A stretch of DNA of 64,000 bases from Branchiostoma floridae (GCF_000003815.2 NC_049992.1:8034976-8098975); one strand, 5' to 3'. Shown: positions 12,324-25,510, counted from the stretch's first letter. Notes: a model not told the origin generated them from the letters alone. Made by a program: numbers and translations.

Positions 12324-12854
12324 TGTATCGTATTACCTGGATGTCTATCTTACATCGACGTATCTATGTATATATTCATATATCTATATCTATACAAATC
12401 TCATCCTATAATCTCAAATTCCATCTATTAGAAGTTGAACTAGAAATAGCTATCATGTTACTTTCCACATAATGCGACCTACCTAGTTAAATCACTTGTC
12501 TCAGATCTAAGACATTTAGGAGATAACTTTGAGAATTCAAAATTCACATTTACTGATAATATTGCACATGGTACACCCACGTTAAAGTACCTATCTTGAA
12601 ACGAAATTTACCCTTTTGGCCCTAACGCTAGCCAGTTCACCGTTCTGTTATACTTCTCACTATCTTTAGCTTTCCCAGTTCTAAATTTTCAGGTTTTGAC
12701 ACATCTCAAAATTTAGTGACGTACATAAAGAGTGATTTTTAAAGCTTCAGCAGCATATATAAAGCCGTGGTTTCACTCGCTACTTATAATGGTTACCGTT
12801 GTCATGAGAAGCTGAAAGATGTACATTATCTTAATTCAGGAGCCTCTCAAAGCC

Positions 12855-15800
12855 TTACACAGCAAACGTCAGACACTTGTGATGCTTGTGACGCTTTCCC
12901 ACGTGACTGGGGATCACCTGCTCGTTAAAGAGCGCATGCGTGGAGATGGGCTTCAGGAGGATGGCCTCGGTCTCGTGCGGGTGATATCCCTTTGAGAACC
13001 GCTGGGTGGAGTGGCAGACGCCGTAGAACAGGTAGTTCAGAATCCCTGGGAGGGACAGAACAGAAATCGTATCGATCAGGCCTACATATACATTTTTAAA
13101 GGCTGTTAAAGTTGGTAGAAATTACTATAGACTCTACTCTACTTCGCTCTTGATATTTTCCTCGACTGGTAAGCCCTAAAACGTGTGAATGCCTGATCAT
13201 ATAAGTTTCATTTTCCAATCGATCCCAATTTTTTTTCAGGTCCGTTTTTTCTGGACCAGTCCAACGAGAAAAAACGGTTTTGTACCGGTATACCGTACCG
13301 GTACCCACCCCTAATCGGGATACATCGATCACACTATCATTCTATGATAGTGAACTAATTGCATACATGTACATGCTGTGCTACGAAAGCATTTTTGGCG
13401 ACGCCTAAGAGAACAGAAAGCGTCCGTTTGGCAAAATTTCCCCAAATTCGATAGGCATTTCTGGAATTTTTCCGCTTGTGCCTAGTAGCCACATTTGTGT
13501 ATTCCCTCGGAAATTTTTTCCTCAGGTATATCCTCTTGGCTAAAAGAAACAAACTGCGTACCTATAGCCATCCAGCCTCCGTACAGTACCCATGTCTTGT
13601 CGGCCAGGCCCGCCATCATGGCGCACGTCCCCACCATGGCCAGCACGGCCAGCCAGGGCATGACGGGCGCGCGGAGCACCAGTCCCCCCCGCCCCTGGGG
13701 CAGGTACAGCAGCACCCCCACCGCCCCCAGCACGGTGGTGGTCAGGCCGATCAGCACCAGGATACCCCACACCTGCATGGGTTCAAACAAGAGTACTGTT
13801 TCGTGAGTGGTTGAAGTTGTTTTTTTAACCCTTGTCATGCTAAGAATGTTTTTCAAATCTAACAAGTTGAACCCTAAGCTGTCTGTTTAATTAACCAAAT
13901 AAGTAAAATTTGACCTATTCTTTGCTGCTGCCGCAGGTATACTTCTCTAATTACTGTGGTATGCCGTATTTAAGTGAGAGATGCCCCAAACCCGTAAAGG
14001 TACTGGACCCACAAACAGGCATAATGTATGTACAACCCGTATATGTATACTAGTCTATACGGGCTCAGTAAGGTTTTAACACTGTCAACGCCAAGGGAGG
14101 GAACGAATTATTGTTCTGTTACTCATTGCCGCATGGTGGCGTTGCGGCAACAAGAATGCGATCTTAACATGTCTGAGTCTGTATCCCCCTCGTTTCAGTT
14201 TGACGTTGTTTCTTCTTATTAAGAGTATGGTATAACTGACTCCATACTTGGTCAAAATTCATTACAGGAAAAAATTCGGGAAACAAATGTGATATTTGTT
14301 GTGAAATGTTGATTTTTTCCTGAAATTAGTAATCCCCAATGCCATGCTCAATGATGATTTCTTTCAGTGTTGAGTTTTCTTTCAATATGGTTTGACGGAA
14401 TACCCACCTGATAGAACACTTGGTCGGGGTTCCTGACGCACACCGTTGCTAGGGCAACTAAGCTGACAACTGACAACAGAACCATGGACGTGGCGATGTA
14501 TCCCGTCATCCTTGTGGGCACGACGTATTTCCGCATCCGCTTGTACAGAGGCGTGGCCTGTGCGGGTCCCTTGCTGGCCATGTTGCTCGCACGCCGTCGA
14601 TAAGCCTCCATGATGGCGTAGATGTCCACTTCTTCATCTTCGTCCTCCTCCTCCTCATTCTCGTCCCCAGAGCTCTCTGCACTTGAGTCCGACAAGGTCC
14701 CGGATGTGGTAGTCCCCGTGTAGGTTACATGTCCTGCTGACGTCAGCTCTTCGACTTCTAAGATTCCTGCTGATCTTTCCGAGTGATGACGTACACGAAC
14801 TGCGTCATCGTTGCCAGTGTCACGTGACAGCCCACTGCCATCGTCCTCCACAGTCCCGCTCACTTGGTAGCAAAGGATGATGACGCATGCGCAGGAAATC
14901 GTCTGGACAACAAGAGACGTGCTGGCGCAAAGTTCTATCAAGTCTGCCTGCCGAAAAGCGAGGGATAAAAGGCCGACAAAGATTCCCGATAGGAGGATTC
15001 CGACGACAGGTTTCGTGGTGCCGACCCGTTTTCTCAGCAGATAACTGACGAGGCCGTCGTTTGCCATGTTCTCTGCAAGTTGTGGAATTCGGTAAGAGAC
15101 GAATATGATTGCGACCGACAATATTGCCACCTGCCATAACGCGACTATGTACGTCGCAAACTTGGCTGCCGCCACAGCAAAGGCACTCGGGAGCGGGGCG
15201 AAATGATCCACCTGAGACTGGGGGGAGAGATGTGATTGTACAATGGTGACCATGGTAAACGAGGTGACTATTGCGAAAGGAGTCATGACCAGAGCGCCCC
15301 AAACGTTCCGTTTCTTGGTCCCTTTACGCTCGACTCCAGTCCGAGCCAGTTCTTCGAACCCAAGGAACCCCGGAGACAAGATGGCTGCTCCTGACGCCAC
15401 CTGTAGAGATCATACAAAAAAACGCCATGAACTTAAGTTTTACGCCCTGCACGTCCTAAGGTATTCAAGTACATGGCGACCATAGGTCATATGAAATCCA
15501 GCATAGAAGCAATGATTCATGAAGAGATCTCTTATAAGTCTTTTAAAAGTTTTTCTAAACAAGTTCTTTGGAGAACATTGTTGACAAAATCAATGGCAAT
15601 TGTGTNNNNNNNNNNNNNNNNNNNNNNNNNNNNNNNNNNNNNNNNNNNNNNNNNNNNNNNNNNNNNNNNNNNNNNNNNNNNNNNNNNNNNNNNNNNNNNN
15701 NNNNNTTTTATAGTAAATATAAATAAAAAATACAAATCATGCCATAAAACTGAAAGCAAGTCGTATAGGTCTGTACAACTATTATTGTATAAAGAACTAG

Positions 15801-18800
15801 AAAGGCCGACATTTGCTTAAGAGCAAATACAGCATATTTCAGCCATACCCCTTCCCACGCAACATTGGACTGTTCCAAATCACCCCTGCGCAAAAATGGA
15901 ACATCCTCTTAACAGTACATTATCCCCCAAAGTGGACTGGTATTGTGAATTGATTCCAGGTAAAAACAGAGCTTGCTTCTATTTTTCAGAAAATGACAAT
16001 AATCACACCTTCCATTCAGAAAATTTTCATCATGACTGAAAATTGTTGAATGACTTCATGTAATGTCATTAACAATTTTCAGTACGATAACTAGGTGTAT
16101 GTTTAAAAAAGTATAAGCTCCTTGTGATGTGGGTACATTTATTATTGCAGTGAACTTTTTTTATTCAAGTAGGGCATACGATTTAATAATTATCAAGCAG
16201 GTGCAGGTACTGTAGGGGCGTTTGTTTTCTTCAAGCTGTAAAACTGTTAAACTGTTTTACTTTGTATGCAATCAGTCATCGAGCCTATTCTTATTTTAGT
16301 TTAACAACTTCCTGCCAGACCGGGAAGATACGATTGAACCTTGTTCGAGGATTTATTTTCGTCTGTCTGGTCAGTCTGTTCATACCCTGGCACTGAGAGT
16401 GTTTTATTGGGCTGAAACTCTGGCAGTTTAAAGTTACTTACAATTTAAATGTTCAAAGTTTATGTCAAACAACAACAGCACTAGGAAATGTGGCCACTAT
16501 AGACAGGTGGTCACTATAGAGAAAATGCTGATCTATTGACTAGGAGCCATACGTTACACATGATTTCAGTACACTGATCATTAATCATATACACATTGCA
16601 CAGGTAAGCCAATTGTTTAGATGTACAATTAAGTTCAAATAATTCTGAAGAGAAATATTGATGAGAAAATAATCATTCTCGCCACTGTCTAACTTATAAT
16701 TATGTATCAAAACTAAACGCAGATTTTCTAACTAACGCACCTTTCGCCGACTTCATCAAAGGACCGCCGGCTATCAATCAAATACGGCTGTTGATTAGAC
16801 TTAGAGTTTCAAACAGTCATGTGCTGTGTGCCAGTTGACAGCGAACTTCATGCTACGTGATGTATTACATTGGTTGGACCTTCTTTCCTACAGCGGTGCT
16901 TCTACAAAATATTTAGACTGTAACACTGAGTCCCACATGTTTTATAGAATAGAATTTGACGCAGAACAGCGTTTTTTGCTGGGTATTTTTCTTGAAACAT
17001 GTCCGTGGGAATATCAGCGAGGCGGCGACGTAGGGATATCAGACCGTCAACAAAAGTCGCACGGCGGCTAACGGCGCAGCGAAGATACTAGCGCTATAAA
17101 TAAGCGCTTCAACTAAGGATGGCAACCCGTACAATATTTTTGTATACTGTTGAGCTAAGTAAAGTTTGTTGTTGATGAGGTTTTAGTTGTCTTTGAAGCT
17201 TTGACCCGAAATATTTTAAAGTCAAACTGCTGAAGAGAAGTAAGTGGCTGCTACGATTATCGTAGATATGGCCCTAAAAAAACTGATAAAAGAAGCCTTC
17301 TCAATAGTCTAAAATGCAAGAGCTTCCGGGGGGGGCTTCGCCCACCTGGGTCCCCCCCCACAGTGGCCCTGCCCCTGGACCCCGCCAGGGACATTCGGCG
17401 GCCCCCGGACCCCTGTCCGACGCTTTGAAAAAATCCTGGCGAGAAGTCTGTACGGCCTGAGTCTTCAAGTTAACGTATTGTGTGGTCCCGCTTATGAATA
17501 TTGATTAGCCTTCGCTTTCCTCTTCGCTGATTGGCTGAACCATTAATTGAATTAACTCTTCCTGACGGCTAGACGCAGGTGCAGATGTCGGCTCTGTGGG
17601 GTGAACGTCCGAAAGGTCATGGCATGGAGAACGAAAGAAAACCAATTTCCCCTAAAAAAAGTGCTGTAATTAAGCCTTTTACAGTACTTTATGCCAAAAA
17701 TTTTACTTGGATCATTTTACCAACTATCTTATGCCTATCTATACCAAATGTTACTCATACCAGGGTACAGGGGTGCAAAATATACCGTTATAAGACCGTC
17801 AACAACAGTCGCACGGAGCTAACAGCGCAGCGAAAATACCATCGCTAGCGTTTCAACTTCGGATAACAAGTTATAAGTACTGTTGAACTCAGTAACATTA
17901 AAGTTTGTTTTTAGTTGCCTTTGACGGTTTGACCTGAAATAGTGTTACGCTAAACTCCTGAAGAGAAGTTAAGTGACTGCTGCGATTATCATAGATATGC
18001 CCCTAAGAACTGATACAATATAAAGCCTTCTGAATAGTCTAAAATGCGAGAGCCTTAGGCGGGCTTCGCTCCCGCTGGCGGGAACACTGCTATATACGGG
18101 ATCATGAGGCCCCGCTTATGAATATTAATTAGCCTTTGGCCTCCTCTTCGCTGATTGGCTAGGTCTTTGATTCAATTAACTCTCCGGCTGACGCGCACAG
18201 GTGTGGCTCTGCGCGGGGTCACGGAAGGTCACGTCAGGAGGCCAAAAGAAAACAAATTTCCCCTCAGAAAAGTGCCAAAATTAATCATTTTCAAGTTGTT
18301 TATGTCAAAAATTTTACTTGAATCTTGTTACCAAGTAGCTAATGCCTATCTATACCAAATTTCAGGTCATTTAATTGTAATACCAGGGTACAGGAGCCAA
18401 AAGTGTCCTTTTTTGGTCAAAAATTGGCCAAAAATCGCAAAAATAAGCATTTTGTTGCACTGTACACCAAAAGTGTTATTGAATTTATATGAAGGGATTA
18501 TCAAGGCACATCTGTGTCAAATTTCAGCTCATTCGGTTGCAATACCAAGGTACAGGAGCCAAAAGTGTCCTTTTTTGGTCAAAAATTGGTCAAAAAATCG
18601 CAAAAATAAGCATTTTGTTGTACTGTACACCAAAAGTGTTATCGAATTTATATGGGGGCATTATCAAGGCACATCTCTGTCAAATTTCAGCTCATTTGGT
18701 TGTAATACCAGGGTACAGGGGCCAAAATATACAGTTTTGGTCTAAAATTGACCAAAAAATCTCAATAAAATCATTTTAGAGGCAGATATGAAAAAACTGA

Positions 18801-20214
18801 GAAAAAAGCATCAAGGTATTGGCCCATTCTACCCCTGTGCCAAATTTCAGGTCATTCGGTCCAGGAACGGCGGAGATGAATCACTTTGAAGATTTGACAG
18901 GAGAAAGAAAGAAGAAACATTACGAATACAATATATTTCACCATACTATGTATGGCTGAAATATAATGACTCACCAAACGTATAACGTCTGTCGTCATTT
19001 CCGAGTGTTTCCAGTTTGCACTTTGGGTGAAGAACAATCCAATGGAGAAGACAAACACCAACAGAGTGCCGGCTAGAACATGAAGGATGTCCAGGAAGAA
19101 GTTCTGTACATCCGACTTAAGTTGGGACGACACCAGACACGCCAAAACTCCGAAAATGAAAGCTAAAAAGTCTGGGTAACTTGACATGTGGGGAAGTCCT
19201 CCAATGCTCATGCTCAGTTCGTCGCTCATCACGTGACTGGACAGGTAGTCTATGGTCTGACTGAGCGCGCGTGCGCAGCAAGCACCTCCGGTCATTAACT
19301 GTAGCAGGCTGGTCCAGCCGATGACGTAAGCCACGAACTCGCCGATGGTTGCGTAGCAACAGCTGTAGGTGTCGGGCAGCTCCGAGCTGTCCGGGAGGAC
19401 ACGCAGTGCGCGTGCGCGAAGCTCCGTGTGAACCAGACCTGTTGATGTTAGAGATAAAAAGTTCTATGCAGATTTTACAATGTACTGATCATGTATCATA
19501 ACCTATCGGTATTCTCGTATTTTTATGTCAGTATTGTCGCAATTTAGGTAGAAAGGAATTGTTCATATTAGATAAAATGTGTGTATTCTTATTATATAGC
19601 GACTTCACTCTTTCTCTCCAATAACTTAGGGCTTATAACTAAGCTCATATCACTTATTGATCTGTTTTAGACACAAACACATCTATTGTTCCAACTTTAG
19701 CATCCTGTTCATTGCCTCTGGTGTGCATGGACGTTTTTTGTTATTGCTTTTTCCCTTAATATAAACTATAGAGTTAAGACAATTTTATGTGTACAATTTT
19801 TAAGCTGACATTATAGAATCTATCTATTGTATCATGATCAGATGAATGTGTACTCAAAAGACAAATAATATTTACAAGTACATATAGAGTAGTAGGTGAT
19901 ATAGAATGCCTTTACCCACCTGTTAAGAGGTTTGTGACGCATACCACGGCCAGGGACAGGAGAAGAACAGGACCGCCCACCCCCTGTATGGCGAAATACC
20001 CCGTCAACACGGCCAGTCCGAGCCCGTACTCCCCACCGAGCCCGGCTCGCACCAGGCTTCGGATCCGGGTAGCCCTGGGCCCGACGGGTGCGCCCTCCCC
20101 AGCCGGTGAGCTGGGCCCAAAGGGAGTATCGCTACCCGGGATGGTATCCAGTCGGCGCGTACGGAATAACGTCCGCGCAGTGTCCCGCATCCAGGCAGAC
20201 ATGTACCCCGGCAT
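12855..20214 (-). CDS. Divergent CAT-type amino acid transporter paralogue, 5 exons
   Basis: Exons on the minus strand: 20214-19920, 19438-18975, 15400-14408, 13772-13562 and 13045-12855. All junctions are GT-AG and in phase (1, 0, 0, 1), giving 718 codons (717 aa). The start is the ATG of MPGYMSAW; the open frame extends upstream without another ATG. CAT features are a YATIGEFVAYVIGW block, a VASGAAILSPGFLGFEELARTG segment matching the CAT helix before the EEA motif, and a final ILNYLFYGV helix. Compared with the neighbouring gene, TM1 lacks the G-T-G loop (it reads GGEYGLGLAVLTGYFAIQ) and the ANTS region after EE is lost. An exon 3 loop is strongly acidic (SSGDENEEEEDEDEEVD). It could be a transporter with altered substrate or a non-transporting relative; the sequence alone cannot say. 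The intron between exons 2 and 3 contains tandem repeats and an assembly gap. Confidence 0.88.
13110..13313 (-). mobile_element. Truncated copy of the TAGGGCTGGGTA hAT-type element
   Basis: Lies in the last intron of the second transporter. It ends with accggtacccacccctaa and shares an inverted block with 52390-52500 (gcattcacacgtttt and the following 70 bases), so it is a one-ended copy of the element at 51700-52700. Confidence 0.65.
15606..15705. other. Assembly gap, 100 N
   Basis: Run of exactly 100 N in the exon 2 to exon 3 intron of the second transporter. Confidence 0.99.
17038..18740. repeat. Two-unit large tandem duplication with a nested 162 bp tandem array
   Basis: The paragraph beginning atatcagaccgtcaacaaaa at about 17038 recurs from about 17789 in diverged form. 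Both units carry gcgcagcgaa, a gaagagaagt phrase, a GC-rich hairpin, cctcttcgctgattggct and ccaaaaattttacttg. In the second unit a 162-163 bp repeat follows: the phrase gccaaaa downstream of the tacagg motif starts at 18396, 18558 and 18721. All of it lies in one intron of the minus-strand transporter; no coding function is suggested. Confidence 0.75.
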
Positions 20215-21857
20215 GGTCAGGTTTAGCGTCCGTCTTTCGTCCCCTTTTTGAGATGTTCCACTTAATCTTGGCAAACACTGGCGATCAGTCAGTGCCTTGA
20301 GCTATTCAGAGGCAACATGCCGTAGCAACATGCTAGTATATCCCCTGCAAACCATGACGTGTCACCTTCACTTTTAAACTATACAACAAATATGTGAATC
20401 TTCACCATGGAGCAAAACTTAACGTCGCTTTTCAAGGATATACCCAAGTCAGTGGTAAGAGTCTTGGTTCAGCTGTGCTTTAGTTTTCTACTTTCCTTCC
20501 CCAAGTCTTCTCCTTGCTGTTTATAAGACTCTTACCTGTGTTTTGTTTAGACTAGAGTCTGCACGTTCAGACTTTGTTGACTTTTGCGAAATATGAGAGT
20601 TGTAGGCATGCAGAATGTCTAAGAACAAGACATACTGGCGGATAGGTCTTCTGTATGTCCTGTAGATTCACCTGAGAGTTCTCACCTTTCTTTAGGGAAA
20701 ACAAGCCGTTCACGGTCCAGCTTGAAACACTCCGATTTGGTCTTGTAGCGCTCTCCAAACTTTCCCATCACGCTCCAATTACGTTCATCGGGTCATGTTT
20801 GAACTGTAAAGCCTGTGAAACAATCCCGTCTCGACGCACCCACACGATTTCCTAGAAGCAGCAGCCTTGTCGACGTGTTGGCGAAAGTATGTGCGCAGTC
20901 CCTATAACCACATCCGCCAACAGAAATATCGTCATATTGTGGATATGATATCCTGCAACAATGGCGACGTACACAACAGTGGGGACAGCTGGTAGAACCA
21001 CCTTACCGCCCCGGGGGCGTGTAACAGCCGGGAGCGTGACCCTGCCGAACTCAACCTGCAGGTTCTGTGGTTTAAATCAATAACAACACGAAAGACTCGC
21101 TCTTTAGTTTAGCCAGGAAAACATTTACACAACTTGGTAGACCGATAGCTTAAACTATCACTGTCTTGTTTTGTGCAAATCAGGGTATGTCACAGAATAA
21201 CCCAACTCCAAAGCTAGAGAAGTCCCACTTGACGTAATATATTACCTACAGCCTTTCAACAACAAGGAATACGTGATATTCTCACTTGCACGGTAATATT
21301 TGTAACGTTATGTATTCGTTCCGTTCCTTCATTTCACAAAAGACACCATAGTTTAGGTTTCTCCATGTTGGATTGTCGACCTGTCATGCCTGTTGTTCCG
21401 TGTAACGTTACATACGACTCTCTATCTCGTCATATCATCATCATATCGATTCCTTTGATTCGTCCTTTCCAACAACAACGAAGAAACTCCAACAGCTAAG
21501 GAAGCTTGCAGTGTGTAAAACACAGTGGGAAAAGATGACGAAAGACTGGATGCAGCTATAACGTTAGGGCTCTTCAAAGACTGTAGAGGCAGAACACAGT
21601 GGATGATGATGATGAATTCGTTCTAATCCATCTTATTGTTTCTTTCAATACCATAATGGTCCCCTCCCCATTTTGCTTATATTTTCAATCTACAGACTCT
21701 TAAGTTGTAGATAGACATACTGCCTCAAACATGTCAAACGGCGTCTGACTTTGTTGTGCACCTGTTTTGACTGTGTAGTGCAAGAGCGCCACCTATCTTA
21801 TCTTGGTGAAACTTCAAGGGTCTCGGCTTAGCTCTATGATTCACCATCATCATCATC
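20215..21857. other. Intergenic region between divergent genes
   Basis: About 1.6 kb separates the start codons of the minus-strand transporter and plus-strand MIC10. It should hold both promoters and 5' UTRs. I see no unambiguous TATA box or motif I could name. A ccgccccgggggcgtg GC-rich block near 21007 is the most promoter-like piece. Confidence 0.5.
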
Positions 21858-24412
21858 ATGGCTGCCGAAATTCGGAGTGAGGACGAGCTAGGGAAGAAAT
21901 GGGACCGCTGTCTGGCCGATACAATCGTCAAAATGGGTAGGTACAACTTGGAAACAAAGTCAAGAAGTTCAAGGGCACGACAGGCTTTCCAAAGGCTCTG
22001 AATGCGTTGTGCTTGCCCCTTAAGTTTCGGGTTCAAAGAGTGGGGAGGGGGGCGCTGTGATTTTTTTCCAGTCCAAGGGCATCTTGAACAAAGGGACCGT
22101 ATGAAACATGTGTATTTGACATCCATTTTAAATATAGACATGCCTGAGTAAGAAATCAGTGGACAATTATTCATAGAAGAGATTAAACATTTCATAGCTG
22201 AACGTGCTTTGGGACTTTGAATATCGCTATCCTGATCATACATGCATACATGTGTATATCATACCATTTTATATAACGTTACCGGTAGGTAAATAATTTA
22301 GGTTAGTAGTTTTGCGATTATTTGTCTATTTTCCGTCACAGGCGGTGGTTTGGCTGTAGGTGTGGTGTTCTCTGTCTTTCTCTTCAAACGTGAGTACAAA
22401 AGCTACAAACGTTAAATCTGCTAGAATATTACATAGTTACTGTAAATACATTTAAGTTCGCGGGGATTTAATTTCGCGGTAGCGGGAAAAAGGACTTTTC
22501 GCGGTGGATTTAAGTTCGCGGTAACACCATAGACTGTAGTCTAATACCATGATAGAAAAATGTTCGCGGTGGTTTTAATTTCGCGGTGAAGTGGTCACCG
22601 CGAAAACCGTGAACATTAATCCACCGCGAACATTTCTGCATTTACAGTATACATAATGTAACATAAATTGATATGTATAAATGCTCTTCTGTAGTTCATG
22701 CAGGGTTGAAATAATCTCCTGATGCATAAGCTCAAAACTGGAATACAAACTTAATGCATAATGGTTGTAACCATCATGCACTACTGTAATTTAAGTTTGG
22801 GGGGACTTAATTTCGCGCTAGCGGGAAAAACGCCATGGTTTTAAGTTCACGGCAGCGCCATGTACTGTAGTCTCTTACTGCCATGGAAAAATGTTCGCGG
22901 TGGTTTTAAGTTTGCGGTGAAGTGGCCACCGCGAAAACGGTGAACATTAAACCACCGCGAAAATTTCTGCATTTACACTAAATTACAGTAACTGCAACCA
23001 ATGAATAGATAAGTCCATACTCGATAATTTTGTGAATGTGATGTCAACACATCATACCTATACATGTATTAGTATTATTACCCTAATTCTTACATATACC
23101 ATTTCAATGTTAATCAATTACAAATGTATACAACATGTAATGCTAGTATACCTTTATTCGTGGGGTAACCTATATCCGTTGTGTAAAAAAACACAGCGTA
23201 TCTAGGGATATCAAGTCGATGGATGATGGTTTTAAGCTGCTATGCTTTGAAAATATTTGGAACTGCCATTCTTTGACTTGATATCCTAAAGATACCCTAT
23301 TTTTGAAAACAACAGATATAGGTCACCCCATGAAGAAAGGTGAACTAGTGTTACCTCTTAGTTTTCTTAGAGAATGTCCTATCCTGTTTTTACTGTAGGA
23401 CGGCCGTGGCCGGTAGCTTTCGGCACAGGAGTAGGACTGGGGATGGGGTATTCCAACTGTCAACATGACTTCAGGAACCCAAACCTTCTACATGGAACAT
23501 TCGTCAAAGTATGTCAAACCTTTACATGTTCTGCTTTCATTGCCTTCATATGCCATATGTACTGTAGTACATTTATCTAGAGCATAAGCTATTTTGTAGT
23601 ATTCTAATATTTCCATTTACGCACTCAAATGACAGCCAATTCAGGAGAACACAGAACACTTGTCTATTGTTCAAATTTTTGGTATGTGTTTCCATCACAA
23701 AATTCATGTGTACCCCAGAGAGTGGAATAAGGGAGGCCCTCCACTATACTCTCAGCCAGCTCCACTATACTATTTTTCAAATTTAGTGTGTTTCTTCCCT
23801 ATTTTCTTTGTTAGTTTTGCTAAGATTAATGACAATTCACAGATTTTTGTACCAAGTGGCATCACTTTTCCAGTCAGCATTGTCTGCAAAAACTTGTGAA
23901 TGAGCAATGATCAAAACAATAGTAGTTTTGCCACTTCACAACAAAGGAATAACAACAGTATATTATACTTGTAGTATTTGACACCCTCTGTCATTGCAAA
24001 ATGAACCCATTTTCATGAAAGTGCAGTGCGTTGGTGCGGGTTATTTTTGCCAGCCCCTCCACTATACTAAAAAATTCTGGGGAGAACCCTGTTAAGTATG
24101 AGTATGGGTAGGCAGAAGTCATACCATCTCACTGTATGCATGTAAGCAGCATTCTCTTCTTGAAATTCTGTAATACATCAGCTAATCACTAGGGGGCATT
24201 ACAGTCACAGTATGTGTATATTGGTTGCAGTCTCTTTGTGTAACCTCATAAATTGATGGCATAACGTAAAAATCTTGCAATAGCTTGTACATATTATGTA
24301 CCAATTTTCCTATATTAGAAAGTACCTAACCTTACTCGTTCATGCACTCTAAAGGTCTAATTAATTAATTGTTACTTTGCACTTACAGAAAATTGAGAAA
24401 GGAGAGAAGTAA
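21858..24412 (+). CDS. MICOS10: MICOS complex subunit MIC10 (MINOS1), 4 exons
   Basis: Exons are 21858-21936, 22342-22389, 23399-23508 and 24389-24412. Junctions are GT-AG with phases 1, 1, 0 and the total is 86 aa. MIC10 is a small inner-membrane protein that oligomerises to bend the membrane at mitochondrial crista junctions. The N-terminal segment (residues about 9-25) has the family phrase GKKWDRCLADTIVKMG. It is followed by a first glycine-rich hydrophobic helix (GGGLAVGVVFSVFLFKR, exon 2), then RRPWPVAFGTGVGLGMGYSN with the characteristic GxGxGxG packing motif of the second helix, and NCQHDF. Length and order agree with vertebrate MIC10 (about 78 aa). The last exon is only 24 coding bases (KIEKGEK). 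Two MITEs of one family sit in the second intron. Confidence 0.95.
22438..22649. repeat. MITE with TACTGTAAAT ends, copy 1
   Basis: A 212-base palindrome-like element starting tactgtaaata and ending atttacagta. The interior is a series of ttcgcggtgg / ccaccgcgaa blocks able to fold on itself. TA at both ends may be the target duplication. MIC10 intron 2. Confidence 0.85.
22782..22980. repeat. MITE with TACTGTAAAT ends, copy 2
   Basis: Same family as the previous element, about 130 bases downstream and in the same orientation, slightly degenerate at its ends (tactgtaattt, atttacacta). Confidence 0.8.
23139..23353. repeat. MITE, AGTTCACCTTTATCC family
   Basis: Inverted ends: taatgctagtatacctttat at the left and aaaggtgaactagtgtta at the right, with ggtaacctatatccgttg and its complement just inside. 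Lies immediately before MIC10 exon 3. Confidence 0.8.
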
Positions 24413-25249
24413 TCAGACACCCCAAGTAGTGATAGCAGCATGACTCGGACCATCTCTCTTCCTTAGGACTTTCCTCATCACGTGAAGACAATTTCTGGAC
24501 ACTACCCTTCCCCTAAAAATTTGTACCTCTTAACTCTTCCTTTTGTCTCAACGTGTAACTAGATCATGCTTGATACTAGATGACTGTTACTGTTAGTATT
24601 CTTTAAAATGGTCCAGTGCCATTGTACCTAAATTATGTTAAAGCATCTTCTTGCTTGTGAAATTACTACGTTTAAAGATGATGCTCTGATGTTTTTCTCA
24701 AAATAAGAAAATTGATGCTCATTGACAATAATTTTTATTGTCTATCATGTGTGAACAAGTAATGTTTGAGGTATTGACAGCCTGTATTCACATTATGTAT
24801 TAATGCTAGTAACAAGTTATTCCTTGTGATACAAGGCTCTTCTTCAACTGAAGACATAATAAAAAGTTCAAAAAGAAATGTGGTCTTGTCCTTTATGTGC
24901 CAATAGTTGATTTTCTTTGACTCACTGCAATATACAATTGCAAAAAGCAAGAAATTTCCGACGAGGATTTCTGAAGTAATGCTCATTTCCGGGGGACAGA
25001 AAGTAATTTTTCTTGGTAGACCAAACTTAATGTTGAGGAAAAGGAAATATTGTGACCTCACTTCCTTTAATAGATCAAGGACGTTGATGTAACGTCCTTG
25101 AATAGATGTTAGGGACTTCCTAAACTCAGAGGGAATCAAACTATGTAAACACCCTGGAGACATGTTACCAGTAATAGCCAAGCATTTTCCATCAACCTGC
25201 ATTCCTAACTGTTTTATACAAGAGCTGTACCTGGACAAAAACAAACAAA

Positions 25250-25510
25250 CATTGTGGCCATAGCACGCTCAGAATTGAGGTATGAAAATTAAACTGGACC
25301 TTCTGCTTCAGTTCCACAGACAGCTGCTAGAAGGTCGATAATGGAACTTGTCCTTTGTTTTGACCACACCTACCCACATATATATGCCAAACATCATGTA
25401 CAGATCCATTCACAACTTCTCAAGTTATGCTGTCAACAAGCAAATGAAGGAACACACCTGCCCACAAACACACCTACAAATGACACAGAAAACATAACCT
25501 TGGTGAAAGT
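25250..25510 (+). repeat. Diverged relative of the 4.5 kb dispersed repeat
   Basis: Same order of phrases as 4560-4790: catagca(t/c)g(t/c)tcagaa, then a cacctacccacata phrase, caaacatcat and ctcaagttatg(a/c)tgtc, and finally an acac-rich stretch. Clearly diverged. Confidence 0.55.

Noticed and set aside
24735..25244. A 169-codon minus-strand frame
   Set aside because: No domain, lies over MIC10 3' UTR and repeat-like sequence, and composition is not protein-like.
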